This document shows positions 18,519 to 30,143 of a stretch of DNA of 64,000 nucleotides, in pieces; position 1 is the stretch's first letter; each line of letters begins with the position of its first letter. Under the pieces are notes generated by a model that made no database searches, was not told the origin of the DNA, and saw nothing but the letters and a program-made list of their open reading frames with translations. Where the stretch lies: positions 62,001-126,000 of the forward strand of contig NZ_PHGZ01000013.1 in assembly GCF_002795405.1 (NCBI RefSeq), written 5' to 3'. The stretch is from Caviibacterium pharyngocola. GTDB taxonomy: Bacteria > Pseudomonadota > Gammaproteobacteria > Enterobacterales > Pasteurellaceae. The position numbers were made by a program, and so were the translations under genes.

Positions 18519-19412
18519 CTAATTTTGTTTGTTTTGTTGTTCTTCCAAGGCATCACGCGCCGCGCGAATACTTTTTTCGATTAACGGCACGCGCGGATCG
18601 TTTTCCGGCATTAAACGCAATATCATCGCCCAAGTCACCGACGCCATTTTGTAGTCTTCCGTTTCAAAATATCGGAAGGCGAGCAAATTAAGCGCGTGCA
18701 TATTGGTGTGATCTTTGCGCAGAACTTCTTTTAACAATTCCGTGCCTTTTTGTTTATCGCTCTGATCTTCGGAATACATTAAAATTCGCGCGTAGGCGAG
18801 TTGATATTCCGTATTTTCCGGTGCCAAACGGTGTGCGCGAGCATAACTGTCGGCAGCGAGTTGTCCGTTATCCGCCGCCATTGCGCTTTGACCGAGCAAC
18901 CACCAGCCTTCTGCGTCTTGCGGATCATTTTGCAATTTAAGCCGTAAAGCAGTAATAAATTGTTGTAATTCCTGATCATTGAGCGGATTAGTTTGTTCTT
19001 CTTTTAAACGTTGATAAAAGTGCGGTAAGTTTTCGAGATTTTTTTGCAAAGCGATTTCCGTTTTCCACGCACCGATTGGCATATAAGCCGAACCGGCAAG
19101 AATCAGCAACGCTACAAATCCGGATAATGCCCAAATTTTGCCGTAGGGTTTTGCCGTCGGTGTCGAAACGGTTCGGGTTTCCGGAATATCGTCTAATAAG
19201 GTTTGTTGCAATTCGGTTTTAAATTGATTGACATCGTCGGATAGACCTTGTTGCGCTTCTTGTTCCAATTCTTGCAAGCGATTGAAATAAAAGGCTTTAT
19301 TGAGCGCATCGCGCTGTGTTTCCGCGCGGGATACACGATTGCGCCAAAGTGGATAAAAACAAATAAAGGCGACAATGAAGGTTAAAATAATAATACTCGG
19401 CCAAAAAAACAT
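18519..19412 (-). CDS. ccmI: Cytochrome c biogenesis protein CcmI
   Basis: Apocytochrome c chaperone of the c-type cytochrome maturation (system I) machinery. It has 297 residues: two N-terminal membrane segments (residues 2-22 and about 92-112) flank a cytoplasmic leucine-zipper-like part (ALNKAFYFNRLQELEQEA), and a periplasmic tail holds TPR repeats (EGWWLLGQSAMAADNGQLAADSYARAHRLAPENTEYQLAYAR). In E. coli this part is fused to CcmH; here it is a separate gene, as in many Pasteurellaceae. It starts four bases after ccmH and is last in the operon. Confidence 0.92.
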   Translation of the reverse strand: MFFWPSIIILTFIVAFICFYPLWRNRVSRAETQRDALNKAFYFNRLQELEQEAQQGLSDDVNQFKTELQQTLLDDIPETRTVSTPTAKPYGKIWALSGFVALLILAGSAYMPIGAWKTEIALQKNLENLPHFYQRLKEEQTNPLNDQELQQFITALRLKLQNDPQDAEGWWLLGQSAMAADNGQLAADSYARAHRLAPENTEYQLAYARILMYSEDQSDKQKGTELLKEVLRKDHTNMHALNLLAFRYFETEDYKMASVTWAMILRLMPENDPRVPLIEKSIRAARDALEEQQNKQN

Positions 19413-19416
19413 TTTG

Positions 19417-19890
19417 TTATTCCTTCTCCTTCAAAAGCGCGTTTAAACGTTGTCGCTGCGCTTCGCTTAGTGATTCTTGCTCGAAATTCACCGCACTTTG
19501 CGACGTCTGTGCTTGGTGCGGTTTGCGACGAAAAATCATCACTACACCGAATAAAACCAACAATGCCGGCACGACCCACAATGCAAGCGTGGCGGCGGTG
19601 AGCGGCGGGTTATAGGTCACGAAATGACCGTAGCGTGCGATCATATAATCCACGATTTCCTGCTTTTGTTTGCCTTCTTGCAAAAGTTCGAACACTTTAG
19701 CCCGCATATCTACGGCGATCGTTGCATTGGAGTCGGCGATATTGTTATTTTGACATTGCGGGCAACGCAGTTCTTGCGTTAACGCGTGATAATCGTTTTC
19801 TTGCTGCGGCGAGGCGAAATTTAACGCGTCAATCGCGGCAAAGGCAGAAAAATGGATGAAAAAGAAAAAAAGTGCGGTGATTTTTTTCAT
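19417..19890 (-). CDS. ccmH: Cytochrome c maturation protein CcmH
   Basis: Membrane-anchored thiol oxidoreductase that works with CcmG and CcmI to reduce the apocytochrome CxxCH motif. With the start at 19890 (MKKITALFFF) it has 157 residues: signal peptide, periplasmic redox motif LRCPQCQNNN, helix EGKQKQEIVDYMIARYGHFV, the TM segment LALWVVPALLVLFGVVMIF, and a cytoplasmic Gln/Glu-rich tail. The frame is open to 19941 but this extra part overlaps ccmG. The stop of ccmG and the ATG share a base, so translation is coupled. Four bases before ccmI. Confidence 0.94.
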   Translation of the reverse strand: MKKITALFFFFIHFSAFAAIDALNFASPQQENDYHALTQELRCPQCQNNNIADSNATIAVDMRAKVFELLQEGKQKQEIVDYMIARYGHFVTYNPPLTAATLALWVVPALLVLFGVVMIFRRKPHQAQTSQSAVNFEQESLSEAQRQRLNALLKEKE

Positions 19891-20441
19891 TATTTTTTCT
19901 CCGCCAGTGTTTGATAAATCGGTAACAATTTTTCCTGCCATACGCTTTCGTTGACATCACCGGTGTGGCGATAATGAATCACGCCTTGACCGTCAACGAT
20001 AAAGGTTTCCGGCGCGCCGTACACGCCGAGATCCAAACCGAAAGCGCCTTTTTCGTCTTTAATTACCGTTTGATAAGGATTCCCCAAATCTTTAAGCCAT
20101 TTAATCGCTTTGTCGGATTTGTCTTTGTAATCGATGCCGATAATGGTAACGCCTTGTTTTGCCAGCTGATTCAAATATTGATGTTCGGCGTAGCAAGTGG
20201 GGCACCAAGTCGCCCACACGTTGACTAACAGCGGTTTACCTTGTTGAAACAGCGTATTGTCGTAAGCTTTGTTTTGATCAAACAAATCCGTCAACATTTT
20301 TGTCGGCACGGATTTGCCGATTAAGGCGCTTTCCAAAGCTTTCGGATCATCACCTTGCGCATTGCGTTGCAGCTGGACGAAAAACGTCAGTGCCAATGCC
20401 AAGAAAAGAATTAACGGAATATAAAGTTTCTTATTCATCAA
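19890..20441 (-). CDS. dsbE: Thiol:disulfide interchange protein CcmG (DsbE)
   Basis: Membrane-tethered periplasmic thioredoxin-like protein of 183 residues, a reductant in cytochrome c maturation. One N-terminal membrane anchor (LYIPLILFLALALTFFVQL), GKPLLVNVWATWCPTCYAEHQYLNQL with the redox pair CPTC, GIDYKDKSDKAIKWLKDLGNPY, and GVYGAPETFIVDGQGVIHYRHTG with the cis-Pro. It follows ccmF after an unusual 138-base gap, while all other genes of the operon abut or overlap. Confidence 0.95.
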   Translation of the reverse strand: MMNKKLYIPLILFLALALTFFVQLQRNAQGDDPKALESALIGKSVPTKMLTDLFDQNKAYDNTLFQQGKPLLVNVWATWCPTCYAEHQYLNQLAKQGVTIIGIDYKDKSDKAIKWLKDLGNPYQTVIKDEKGAFGLDLGVYGAPETFIVDGQGVIHYRHTGDVNESVWQEKLLPIYQTLAEKK

Positions 20442-20579
20442 ATATTTACCTTATGGTTGAAACCCCAGTCATTTATCGCGGATAATTTAATTGGAAGAGA
20501 CATAACCTCTTCTAATTCAGAGCAACACATAGGGCCTCGCTCTTGTGAGGATCTGTGTGTTGAAACATTTTTGCTCCGA
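20442..20579 (-). other. Structured non-coding gap between ccmF and ccmG
   Basis: Read on the minus strand it contains a long imperfect hairpin (CAACACA with TGTGTTG at 20523-20562, inner CCTC/GAGG) and then a second one (GAAGAG/CTCTTC at 20494-20512 extended by AATT pairs). There is no T-run after either. It is the only sizeable gap in a tightly packed operon. It may be a repeat insertion, a processing site or a regulatory RNA element. Confidence 0.55.
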
Positions 20580-22529
20580 TTAGGATTTTTTTAATAATGC
20601 GCCGAAACGGTAGCGTCGATCGAATAAACATAATGCGCCGCCGAACGCCATAAATAATCCGCCCAACCAAATCCAGCGGATAAACGGTTTATAATACAAA
20701 CGTAGCGCCCAAGCGCCGTTGCCGAGGCTTTCGCCCAAGGCAACATATAGATCGCGCGAGAAACCCCAGTCGATCGCCGCTTCGGTCATAGTCATTTTGC
20801 TGACGGTGTAAAAGCGTTTTTCCGCGAATAATGTCGCTTCGTGCTTACCGTTGCGGGCAATGTCGATTTGTGCTTTGCCGCCCAAATAGTTCGCGCCGTT
20901 CGCGTCGCTAATACCTTGGAAGGTGAATTGATAATCGGCGATATCGATGGTTTCGCCGATATGCATTCTCACATCGCGTTCGATACTGTAATTCTGGCTG
21001 AATGCGATTCCCCAAACCGTCATCGCCACGCCCAAATGCGCCAAGACCATTCCCCAATGGGAACGAGAAAGTTTGCCGATACCGGTGAAAAAATTATGCC
21101 GATGAGCGGCGCGTTGATGTAATTCGTACAATGCTAACAAAACGATAAAAACGCTCATCATTGTGCCTAAAACCGCGCTGACCGTCAGGCGGTTTTGCAA
21201 GAAATAAGGGAGCGCGAAACCGCTGACGAGCATAATGATCAAGCTGATAACCACCGGTAAGCGAATCGTGCTGAATTCGTCGCGACGCCATTTGACTAAA
21301 GGCCCGATACCCAATAAGAACGCAAACGGCGTCATAATGATTAAGAACATTTGATCAAAGAACGGCGCGCCGATCGAAATAGTACCCAAACCCAGTTGTT
21401 TATGCACTAAAGGTAATAGCGTACCGAGGAATACCACGACAAGTGCGGTCATTAATAAAATATTATTCAGCAATAACATATTTTCGCGCGAATAACGTTC
21501 GGCATTATCGCGTGAACGAATTTGTGAGCCTTTATAAGCGTACAGCGCTAAGGAACCGCCGATTACGACGATTAAATAGGCTAAAATATATAATCCTCTG
21601 GTCGGATCCGAGGCGAAGGCGTGCACCGAAACCAAAATACCGGAACGCACTAAAAACGTACCGAGCAAGCAAAGAGAAAAGGCTAAAATCGCCAATAAAA
21701 CCGTCCAAGCTTTAAAGGAACCGCGTTTTTCGGTGACGGCGAGAGAATGCAACAAAGCGGTTCCGGCAAGCCAAGGCATTAACGAGGCGTTTTCCACCGG
21801 ATCCCAAAACCACCAGCCGCCCCAACCGAGTTCGTAATACGCCCACCAAGATCCGAGCACGATACCGAGCGTTAAGAAAATCCACGCCGCCATTGTCCAA
21901 GGGCGCGACCATCTTGCCCACGCGGTATCTAATTTGCCGTTAATCAGTGACGCGATGGAGAACGCAAAAGCGACGGAAAATCCTACATAGCCCATATACA
22001 GCAACGGCGGATGAAAAATCAAGCCGACGTCTTGTAATAGCGGATTGAGTTCTCTGCCGTCCACCGGAAAATTCGGGAAAGTGCGGGTAAAAGGATTGGA
22101 GGTGAACAGAATGAACACCAGAAAACCGATGCTGATTAAGCCCATAATTCCTAGCACGCGCGCCACGGCTTCTTGCGGCAGCTGCTTGCTGAATAACGCC
22201 ACGGCGGCACCCCACAAGGTGAGCAACCAAATCCATAGCAATAACGATCCTTCGTGCGATCCCCAAACGGCGGAAAGGCGATATTGCAGCGGAAGCGCCG
22301 TGTTGGAATTATTCACGACATATTGCACGGAAAAATCGTTTGTGGCAAAAAGATAGAAAAGCGCACCGAAGGAAACGCTTAAACTGACGAACAATCCGTA
22401 TGTCATCGGACGGGCTAAGGACATTAGCTGCGCATTGCCCTTTTCCGCGCCCCATAGCGGAAATATCGTCAGTAATAGTGACACCGCCAAACTTAGCGCC
22501 AGCGCATAATTGCCTAATTCTGCGATCAT
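20580..22529 (-). CDS. ccmF: Haem lyase subunit CcmF
   Basis: Large membrane protein of 649 residues that attaches haem to apocytochrome c in the periplasm, together with CcmH and CcmI. It has about 15 TM segments. The tryptophan-rich haem-handling WWD motif reads [19 protein letters not shown] at about residues 236-254. RHLF-like His motifs occur in LLLW...[10 protein letters not shown] (near residue 90) and in [16 protein letters not shown] large periplasmic part lies before the last TM. It overlaps the end of ccmE by four bases. Confidence 0.97.
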   Translation of the reverse strand: MIAELGNYALALSLAVSLLLTIFPLWGAEKGNAQLMSLARPMTYGLFVSLSVSFGALFYLFATNDFSVQYVVNNSNTALPLQYRLSAVWGSHEGSLLLWIWLLTLWGAAVALFSKQLPQEAVARVLGIMGLISIGFLVFILFTSNPFTRTFPNFPVDGRELNPLLQDVGLIFHPPLLYMGYVGFSVAFAFSIASLINGKLDTAWARWSRPWTMAAWIFLTLGIVLGSWWAYYELGWGGWWFWDPVENASLMPWLAGTALLHSLAVTEKRGSFKAWTVLLAILAFSLCLLGTFLVRSGILVSVHAFASDPTRGLYILAYLIVVIGGSLALYAYKGSQIRSRDNAERYSRENMLLLNNILLMTALVVVFLGTLLPLVHKQLGLGTISIGAPFFDQMFLIIMTPFAFLLGIGPLVKWRRDEFSTIRLPVVISLIIMLVSGFALPYFLQNRLTVSAVLGTMMSVFIVLLALYELHQRAAHRHNFFTGIGKLSRSHWGMVLAHLGVAMTVWGIAFSQNYSIERDVRMHIGETIDIADYQFTFQGISDANGANYLGGKAQIDIARNGKHEATLFAEKRFYTVSKMTMTEAAIDWGFSRDLYVALGESLGNGAWALRLYYKPFIRWIWLGGLFMAFGGALCLFDRRYRFGALLKKS

Positions 22530-23047
22530 TGTTGTCCTTCTTGCTCTTTGGTTTGGCGATCACGTTCGCTTTCAGTTTTTAAATCGGAAACGCCCATCGG
22601 TTTATGCACTTTTTGCATTTGCGCGTCCAATTCCGGCGGCACATAGTTTTCATCGTGTTTCGCCAATACTTCGGAGGCTTCTAATACGGTCGGGGATTTC
22701 AACACGCCTTGCGCCACGATGCCCTGTCCTTCACGGAATAAATCCGGCAAAATGCCTTCGTATTCAACGGTGACGGACGGGCCGATGTCGTTTAGATCAA
22801 ATTTGACTTTCAAGCTTTTCGGATCGCGTTCCACCGTACCTTCCACCACCATTCCGCCGATACGAATACGTTGTCCCACTTCGGGTTTGGTGCTCGGATC
22901 ATCGTTTTTACCGTAAATCACTTCCGACGGCGTGTAAAACAAATCGATATTTTGGCGCAAAGCGTACAGCACCAAAGACGCGGCAATCGTAATGCCGACT
23001 AAAACGAAAATAATCACGGATAATCTGGATTTACGTCTCGGATTCAT
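22526..23047 (-). CDS. ccmE: Haem chaperone CcmE
   Basis: Periplasmic, membrane-anchored protein that binds haem covalently through a histidine and hands it to CcmF. It has 173 residues: cytoplasmic start [11 protein letters not shown], one TM segment, the OB-fold beta barrel ([42 protein letters not shown]), and the key motif [13 protein letters not shown] with the haem-binding His and the partner Tyr, then a charged flexible tail. It overlaps ccmD and ccmF by four bases each. Confidence 0.97.
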   Translation of the reverse strand: MNPRRKSRLSVIIFVLVGITIAASLVLYALRQNIDLFYTPSEVIYGKNDDPSTKPEVGQRIRIGGMVVEGTVERDPKSLKVKFDLNDIGPSVTVEYEGILPDLFREGQGIVAQGVLKSPTVLEASEVLAKHDENYVPPELDAQMQKVHKPMGVSDLKTESERDRQTKEQEGQQ

Positions 23048-23247
23048 AGGGTTTCCTTTGTTTTTGTCGATTGTTGACGTTGTTCGCGTGCCAATTCGCG
23101 TTTCACTTCGCGTAAGACGGCGCGGCGTGCTTGAACGCTTTGGATAATTAAAAATAAAACGGCGAAAAACGAAATGCCGTAAGAAAGCCAGATATAAAAA
23201 CCGTAGCCTCCCATTTCAAAAAAATCGTTCCAAGTTGCAAAAAACAT
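23044..23247 (-). CDS. ccmD: Cytochrome c maturation protein CcmD
   Basis: Small membrane protein of 67 residues that, with CcmABC, releases haem-loaded CcmE. Typical pattern: [25 protein letters not shown] with the conserved MGGYxxYVW-like segment, one TM segment, then a basic cytoplasmic tail [19 protein letters not shown]. It overlaps ccmE by four bases and follows ccmC by 10 bases. Confidence 0.93.
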   Translation of the reverse strand: MFFATWNDFFEMGGYGFYIWLSYGISFFAVLFLIIQSVQARRAVLREVKRELAREQRQQSTKTKETL

Positions 23248-23257
23248 ATTTCCCCCG

Positions 23258-23989
23258 TTATTTCACTAAATTTCTGACCCAAGGGCGCTTGGCGTCTTCT
23301 TTTAATAATTCCGTGCGATAGCGCACTAATGTAAGCCAAATAGTCAACGCCATAAAGCCGAAAATAGTCAGAATAAGCGGCATTAACATCGGCGTGGCGA
23401 TAGACGGTTTTTCAAATTTGGTAATACTGGCGCCTTGGTGCAAGGTGTTCCACCATTCCACGGAAAAATGAATGATCGGAATGTTGATCACGCCGACAAT
23501 GGATAAAATCGCGGCGGCTTTCATTCCGGTCGCACGATTTTGAAATGCCGAATACAGCCCGATAACGCCGAGATAAAGGAAGAATAAAATCAGCGACGCG
23601 GTAAGCCGCGCGTCCCACACCCACCAAGTTCCCCACATCGGTTTGCCCCAAATTGCTCCGGTAACTAAGGCTAAAAAGGTGAACACCATTCCGATCGGCG
23701 CCATTGCTAAAATGGATAAATGCGCTTGTTTAATTTGCCAGACTAAGCCGATGACGCCGGCGACCGCCATTGATACATAAATCCCCATCGACCAAATGGC
23801 GGACGGAACGTGAACGTACATAATGCGGAAACTGTTGCCTTGTTGATAATCCGCCGGCGCGAATGCCAAGCCCCATATCACGCCCGCGCCTAGCAAAAGT
23901 GCGGTCAAAACGGCGAATAAAGGGATTAATTTCGCGCATAAATAATATTGCGTTTCAGATTTTGCGTAAGGATGTAACCACTTCCACAT
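23258..23989 (-). CDS. ccmC: Haem exporter CcmC
   Basis: Membrane protein of 243 residues with six TM segments; it presents haem to CcmE. The WWD motif is seen as WGTWWVWDARLTASLILFFLY (residues 118-138), flanked by two conserved His, one in YVHVPSAIWSMGIY and one in IHFSVEWWNTLHQG. It follows ccmB by 11 bases. Confidence 0.97.
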   Translation of the reverse strand: MWKWLHPYAKSETQYYLCAKLIPLFAVLTALLLGAGVIWGLAFAPADYQQGNSFRIMYVHVPSAIWSMGIYVSMAVAGVIGLVWQIKQAHLSILAMAPIGMVFTFLALVTGAIWGKPMWGTWWVWDARLTASLILFFLYLGVIGLYSAFQNRATGMKAAAILSIVGVINIPIIHFSVEWWNTLHQGASITKFEKPSIATPMLMPLILTIFGFMALTIWLTLVRYRTELLKEDAKRPWVRNLVK

Positions 23990-24000
23990 AACGAGTCCTT

Positions 24001-24666
24001 TTATTGATCCAAGCTCACCCGCAACGCTGCCGCAACGGCAAAAGGCGACAGCGTGAGGGCGGCGACAAACATTGCGCTTAAAACGGCGAGTTGACCGTTA
24101 TAAGGCAAATTCAAACTTGCGGCGTCTAAAACCGACGCGGCAAAAATTAACACCGGAATAAACAACGGCAAAATAAGTAAGCTTAATAACACGCCGCCTT
24201 TGCGCAATCCTACGGTCAGCGCCACGCCGATTGCGCCGATACAACTTAAGATCGGCGTGCCCAATAACAACGTCAGCACCAACGCCGTCCAAATATGCAT
24301 ATCTAAAGACAGCAACAATCCGGCGATCGGCGAGAGTAAAATCAGCGGTAAACCGGTTAATAGCCAATGAGAAATCACTTTTGCCAAACAGGTTAGCACC
24401 AAAGGCTGCGCGGTCAGCATTAATTGTTCCAGCGAACCGTCGATGAAATCGTCGCGAAATAAGCGTTCGAAGGATAATAGTGCGGATAACAACGCGGCGA
24501 CCCACGCGATACCGGGCGCGATTTTCGCCAATAATTTCGGATCCGGCCCGATGACTAAGGGAAACAGCGTGAGAACAATCAAAAAGAACCAGAGCGGGTT
24601 TAAAATTTCCGCTTTTTTACGCAAGGCGATTTTGAGTTCTCGTTGAATAATTCGGATAAAGATCAT
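24001..24666 (-). CDS. ccmB: ABC transporter membrane subunit CcmB
   Basis: Membrane partner of the CcmA ATPase, 221 residues with six TM segments. Its opening [26 protein letters not shown] and [43 protein letters not shown] are characteristic. The ABC complex drives release of holo-CcmE from CcmC. Overlaps ccmA by four bases. Confidence 0.96.
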   Translation of the reverse strand: MIFIRIIQRELKIALRKKAEILNPLWFFLIVLTLFPLVIGPDPKLLAKIAPGIAWVAALLSALLSFERLFRDDFIDGSLEQLMLTAQPLVLTCLAKVISHWLLTGLPLILLSPIAGLLLSLDMHIWTALVLTLLLGTPILSCIGAIGVALTVGLRKGGVLLSLLILPLFIPVLIFAASVLDAASLNLPYNGQLAVLSAMFVAALTLSPFAVAAALRVSLDQ

Positions 24667-25313
24667 TCGTCGTTTCCTAAAAATTTGTATTTTTCCAACC
24701 GCTCTTTGCGCAATTTTTCGCTCGGCACTTCTTGATGGCTGGTTAAAATGACCATTCCGCCCTCGGCGCTATGGCGCTCGAAAAGTGCGGTCAAAATCGC
24801 CACACCGTTTCGATCTATCGCGTTAAAAGGTTCGTCTAGCACCCACAACGGCGCCTCAGATAACCACAAACGCGCCAAAGCGATTCGTTTTTGTTGACCG
24901 GCAGAAAGCTGGGCGGCAGCAATGTCTTCGCGCCCTAATAAACCGACTTTTTCCAATGCCTGCCAAAGCATTTCATTGCCTTGCCGACAAGCGCCGATTT
25001 GTTGGTAAAAATGCAGATTTTCCCACGGTGTTAATTCCGGTTTAATGCCGGCTTGATGACCTAAATACAACAAATCTTGCTGATAATCTTCCCGCTGTTT
25101 GCAAATATTCAGATTATTCCACCGCACTTCACCGTGCAAAGGCTGGGCGAGACCGGCGATAATGCGTAACAAACTGGTTTTCCCGATGCCGTTATGCCCT
25201 TCGATTTGCACGAAATCGCCGCTTTGCCAATGTAGCGTTAAATCCGTAAACAGAATTTGATCTCCGCGCTGACAAGCTAATTGTTCGAGATATAATTGAT
25301 GATTTCGCTGCAT
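24663..25313 (-). CDS. ccmA: ABC transporter ATPase CcmA
   Basis: ATP-binding subunit of the haem-CcmE release complex. The start at 25313 ([17 protein letters not shown]) gives 216 residues, near the E. coli length; the frame is open 45 bases upstream, but these residues do not fit the family. Motifs: Walker [14 protein letters not shown]-loop region [17 protein letters not shown], signature [16 protein letters not shown], Walker [13 protein letters not shown], and H-loop ILTSHQEV. First gene of the ccm operon; its promoter should lie in the AT-rich region beyond 25313. Confidence 0.95.
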   Translation of the reverse strand: MQRNHQLYLEQLACQRGDQILFTDLTLHWQSGDFVQIEGHNGIGKTSLLRIIAGLAQPLHGEVRWNNLNICKQREDYQQDLLYLGHQAGIKPELTPWENLHFYQQIGACRQGNEMLWQALEKVGLLGREDIAAAQLSAGQQKRIALARLWLSEAPLWVLDEPFNAIDRNGVAILTALFERHSAEGGMVILTSHQEVPSEKLRKERLEKYKFLGNDE

Positions 25314-25677
25314 AAAACCGCTTATTTTTACCGTACCAATAAGTTGACATTCTATCATAGCATTTTGCGCGCTCGTAGTTTTTGCAGCGGGAAAAACATA
25401 CCCATTTAGTCGTATATAGTGGATTTATTTGATTTAAAACAAGTGTTCGACGGGAAAAATTGCCTTATATTTACTGTGTGATTGGCTTTTGATTTTGTCG
25501 GCGGACAATGAAAGGATAAAATTTTCCGCTCCGCCAAACCGGAAAAGTGCGGTATAAAAAGTTAAAGTTTTTTAAATTTTTAGCGCTAAATTTTTTATTG
25601 TTTCGAGTAATTGGTTAATTATATTTATTTGCGTTCTTGCCAATCGTTTCTATCGGAATAAAATGCTGAAAAATCAT
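25314..25677. other. Divergent intergenic region, ccm / leu
   Basis: AT-rich, with no ORF worth calling. It has one uptake-core copy near 25546 and should hold the minus-strand ccm promoter, but no candidate stands out. Confidence 0.5.
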
Positions 25678-25705
25678 TTGACACTCCTTATTAAATCGGT
25701 AAGAT
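25678..25705 (+). promoter_or_regulatory. leu operon promoter
   Basis: A perfect TTGACA (25678-25683), 16 bases, then TAAGAT (25700-25705). It lies about 35 bases upstream of the LeuL leader ORF. Confidence 0.75.
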
Positions 25706-25738
25706 TAAGCTAATTTTTAACTTAAAGGATTTTGTTTT

Positions 25739-25798
25739 ATGTTTAATACCGTTTCTTTATCCCTCCGACTCCTCCTCACACATTCTTTGTGCGGTTAA
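25739..25798 (+). CDS. leuL: LeuL, leu operon leader peptide
   Basis: A 19-residue ORF, MFNTVSLSLRLLLTHSLCG, with six Leu, three in a row, after an AAAGGA site. It sits between a good promoter and a terminator hairpin, in front of leuA, exactly as in the leucine attenuator of enteric bacteria. Several of its Leu codons are CTC, a rarer codon in this AT-rich genome, which would make stalling more sensitive to charged tRNA-Leu. It is too short for gene finders. Confidence 0.88.
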   Translation: MFNTVSLSLRLLLTHSLCG

Positions 25799-25840
25799 GT
25801 CACGGATAAAAAACAGTAAAATGTAAAACGCCCGAATTTA

Positions 25841-25866
25841 AACCCGCACTAGAACGCGGGTTTTTT
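25841..25866 (+). terminator. leu attenuator terminator
   Basis: AACCCGC (25841-25847) pairs with GCGGGTT (25856-25862) and runs into TTTTTT. It is 42 bases after the LeuL stop and about 85 before leuA. Confidence 0.88.
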
Positions 25867-25951
25867 CATATAAAATTTTCTGAAAAATCACCGCACTTTT
25901 AGTGATTTTATCAACGCGAATATTAAATATTGCACAATTAAGGATCGGATT

Positions 25952-27505
25952 ATGGCAGACAATGTAATTATTTTTGATACCACATTACGCGACGGCGAAC
26001 AGGCGTTAAAAGCCAGCTTAACAGTGAAGGAAAAGCTACAAATCGCTTTGGCGTTGGAGCGCTTGGGCGTGGATGTAATGGAAGTGGGCTTTCCGGTATC
26101 TTCGGAAGGGGATTTCTTATCCGTGCGCACCATTGCGGAAAATATTAAAAACAGCCGCGTTTGCGCCTTGTCCCGCGCGGTGGAAAAAGATATTGACGTT
26201 GCGGCGGAAGCCTTGAAAGTAGCGGAAGCATTTCGTATTCACACCTTTATCGCAACTTCCGCTTTGCACGTCGAAGCGAAATTACGCCGCACTTTTGACG
26301 ACGTGGTAGAAATGGCGATTAACGCAGTGAAACGCGCGCGTCGTTATACCGACGATGTGGAATTTTCTTGCGAAGATGCGGGACGTACCGGTATCGATAA
26401 TATCTGCCGCATTGTGGAAGCGGCGATTGACGCTGGCGCCACCACGGTAAATATTCCGGATACGGTGGGTTATACCCTACCGATGCAATACGGCGAGATT
26501 ATCGCGAACGTAATGAATCGCGTACCGAATGTGGATAAAGCGATTATTTCCGTGCATTGTCACAACGATTTGGGAATGGCGACGGCAAATTCCTTAACCG
26601 CGGTGCAAAACGGCGCGCGCCAAATCGAATGTACCGTTAACGGTATCGGCGAACGTGCGGGTAACACCGCGTTGGAAGAAGTCGTAATGGCGATCAAAAC
26701 CCGCCAAGATTTGTTCAAAGGCGTGGATACGCGCATTAATACGCAAGAAATTCATCGTGTCAGCCAAATGGTCAGCCAACTTTGTAATATGCCGATTCAG
26801 CCGAATAAAGCGATTGTCGGCGCGAACGCGTTCGCACATTCTTCCGGCATTCACCAAGACGGTATGGTGAAAAACAAAAATACCTATGAAATTATGTCGC
26901 CGGAAACCATCGGCTTGAAAAAAGAAAAATTAAACTTAACCGCACGTTCCGGTCGCGCGGCGGTTAAAAATCATATGGAATCAATGGGTTATCAAGAAAG
27001 CGAATATGATTTGGATAAATTGTACGAAGCGTTCTTAAAATTGGCGGATAAAAAAGGTCAAGTGTTCGACTATGATTTGGAAGCTCTTGCCTTTATCGAT
27101 ATGCAACAAGGGGATGAAGATCGTTTGACTTTAGATGTGATCACCTCGCAAATGATCAGCCATTTACCGGCGTCCGCTTTCGTGCAAGTGGAATTGGACG
27201 GCGAGCGTTTAAGCGAGGTTTCCAGCGGTGGTAACGGGCCGGTTGACGCCGTATTTAACGCGATTTTGAAAATTACTCAGATTGATTTGAAAATGTTGAG
27301 TTATAATTTAACCGCAAAAGGCGAAGGCGCGGAAGCCTTGGGGCAAGTGGATATTGTGGTGGAACACGAAGGTCGTCGTTTCCACGGCGTCGGTTTGGCG
27401 ACGGATATTGTGGAAAGCTCGGCACGCGCATTAATTCACGCCATCAACGCGATTTATCGCGCGCATAAAGTTGCGGATTTAAAATCACATAAACATTCAC
27501 ATTAA
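25952..27505 (+). CDS. leuA: 2-isopropylmalate synthase LeuA
   Basis: First committed enzyme of leucine synthesis: 2-oxoisovalerate + acetyl-CoA. It has 517 residues. The TIM barrel has [17 protein letters not shown] (metal-binding Asp in the DxTLRDG motif), [21 protein letters not shown] and [17 protein letters not shown] with the HxH metal ligands; the C-terminal part from about residue 390 is the LeuA dimerisation/regulatory domain that binds leucine. AAGGA before the ATG. It is first in leuABCD and is under LeuL attenuation. Confidence 0.98.
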   Translation: MADNVIIFDTTLRDGEQALKASLTVKEKLQIALALERLGVDVMEVGFPVSSEGDFLSVRTIAENIKNSRVCALSRAVEKDIDVAAEALKVAEAFRIHTFIATSALHVEAKLRRTFDDVVEMAINAVKRARRYTDDVEFSCEDAGRTGIDNICRIVEAAIDAGATTVNIPDTVGYTLPMQYGEIIANVMNRVPNVDKAIISVHCHNDLGMATANSLTAVQNGARQIECTVNGIGERAGNTALEEVVMAIKTRQDLFKGVDTRINTQEIHRVSQMVSQLCNMPIQPNKAIVGANAFAHSSGIHQDGMVKNKNTYEIMSPETIGLKKEKLNLTARSGRAAVKNHMESMGYQESEYDLDKLYEAFLKLADKKGQVFDYDLEALAFIDMQQGDEDRLTLDVITSQMISHLPASAFVQVELDGERLSEVSSGGNGPVDAVFNAILKITQIDLKMLSYNLTAKGEGAEALGQVDIVVEHEGRRFHGVGLATDIVESSARALIHAINAIYRAHKVADLKSHKHSH

Positions 27506-27512
27506 CAATTAA

Positions 27513-28601
<1,089 letters not shown>

Positions 28602-28651
28602 TTCGACGTGCAAAAACGGCGTAAAAAAACACCGCACTTTATAGATATTTC

Positions 28652-28670
28652 GGGCGTATGCGTTACGCCC
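28652..28670 (+). repeat. Palindrome between leuB and leuC
   Basis: GGGCGTA-TGCGT-TACGCCC: seven-base arms. A half uptake core lies just before it. No T-run, so more likely a repeat or mRNA structure than a terminator. Confidence 0.6.
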
Positions 28671-28689
28671 GCCCTAACGAGATAATAAA

Positions 28690-30099
28690 ATGGCAAAAAC
28701 ACTCTACCAAAAATTATTTGATTCGCACATTGTGCACGAAGAAGCGGGCGAAACACCGATTCTTTATATTAACCGTCATTTAATCCACGAAGTGACCAGC
28801 CCGCAAGCGTTCGACGGATTGCGCGTGGCAAATCGCCAAGTGCGTCAAGTGAGCAAAACTTTCGGCACAATGGATCACAGCATTTCCACCCAAGTACGCG
28901 ATGTAAATAAATTGGAAGGACAGGCAAAAATTCAAGTATTGGAATTGGATAAAAACTGTAAATCCACCGGTATTTCTTTGTTCGATATGAATACCAAACA
29001 ACAAGGGATCGTACACGTTATGGGGCCGGAACAAGGCTTAACCTTACCCGGAATGACCATTGTGTGCGGCGACTCGCACACCGCCACCCACGGTGCATTC
29101 GGTGCCTTGGCGTTCGGCATCGGCACATCCGAAGTGGAACACGTTTTGGCGACGCAAACTTTAAAACAAGCGCGTGCTAAAAGTATGAAAATCGAAGTGC
29201 GCGGCAAAGTGGCGCCGGGCATTACCGCGAAAGACATCATTCTTGCCATTATCGGCAAAACCACAATGGCGGGCGGCACGGGACACGTTGTGGAATTCTG
29301 CGGCGAAGCCATTCGCGATTTATCGATGGAAGGTCGAATGACCGTGTGCAATATGGCGATCGAAATGGGCGCCAAAGCCGGTCTTATCGCACCGGACGAA
29401 ACCACCTTCGAATATCTAAAAGGTCGTCCTTATGCGCCGAAAGGACAAGATTGGGATGACGCGGTGGAATATTGGAAAACCTTAAAAACCGACGAAGGCG
29501 CACAGTTCGACACCGTGGTAACGCTAGAAGCGAAAGACATCGCACCGCAAGTCACTTGGGGAACCAACCCGGGGCAAGTTATCGGTATCGATCAGCTTGT
29601 GCCGAACCCGCAAGAAATGGACGACCAAGTAGTGCGCGCCTCGGCGGAAAAAGCCTTGGCTTATATCGGCTTGGAAGCGAATACGGATTTAACCCAAGTG
29701 CCGGTGGATCAAGTGTTTATCGGATCTTGCACCAATTCGCGCATTGAAGATTTACGCGCTGCGGCGGCAGTAATGAAAGGGCGTAAAAAAGCCGATAACG
29801 TTAAACGCGTATTGGTGGTACCGGGGTCCGGCTTAGTGAAAGAACAAGCGGAAAAAGAAGGATTGGATAAAATTTTTATCGCTGCCGGCGCGGAATGGCG
29901 CAATCCGGGTTGTTCAATGTGTTTGGGAATGAACGACGACCGCTTAGGCGAATGGGAACGTTGCGCTTCGACCAGTAACCGTAACTTCGAAGGGCGCCAA
30001 GGACGTAACGGCCGTACGCATTTAGTCAGTCCGGCAATGGCGGCGGCTGCGGCGGTATTCGGTAAATTTGTGGATATTCGCCACATTGAATTAAATTAA
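28690..30099 (+). CDS. leuC: 3-isopropylmalate dehydratase large subunit LeuC
   Basis: Aconitase-family enzyme that isomerises 2- to 3-isopropylmalate together with LeuD. It has 469 residues. Visible: [40 protein letters not shown], and the three [4Fe-4S] cysteines, one in [17 protein letters not shown] and two in [15 protein letters not shown]. The last part [26 protein letters not shown] is conserved. Follows leuB by 88 bases, including a palindrome. Confidence 0.98.
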   Translation: MAKTLYQKLFDSHIVHEEAGETPILYINRHLIHEVTSPQAFDGLRVANRQVRQVSKTFGTMDHSISTQVRDVNKLEGQAKIQVLELDKNCKSTGISLFDMNTKQQGIVHVMGPEQGLTLPGMTIVCGDSHTATHGAFGALAFGIGTSEVEHVLATQTLKQARAKSMKIEVRGKVAPGITAKDIILAIIGKTTMAGGTGHVVEFCGEAIRDLSMEGRMTVCNMAIEMGAKAGLIAPDETTFEYLKGRPYAPKGQDWDDAVEYWKTLKTDEGAQFDTVVTLEAKDIAPQVTWGTNPGQVIGIDQLVPNPQEMDDQVVRASAEKALAYIGLEANTDLTQVPVDQVFIGSCTNSRIEDLRAAAAVMKGRKKADNVKRVLVVPGSGLVKEQAEKEGLDKIFIAAGAEWRNPGCSMCLGMNDDRLGEWERCASTSNRNFEGRQGRNGRTHLVSPAMAAAAAVFGKFVDIRHIELN

Positions 30100-30104
30100 T
30101 CATA

Positions 30105-30127
30105 CGGGCGAAGCGTTCTTCGCCCCG
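30105..30127 (+). repeat. Palindrome between leuC and leuD
   Basis: GGGCGAAG at 30106-30113, CGTT loop, then CTTCGCCC at 30118-30125. No T-run. It is in the 44-base gap before leuD. Confidence 0.65.
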
Positions 30128-30143
30128 AAAAGGACAAAATAAA

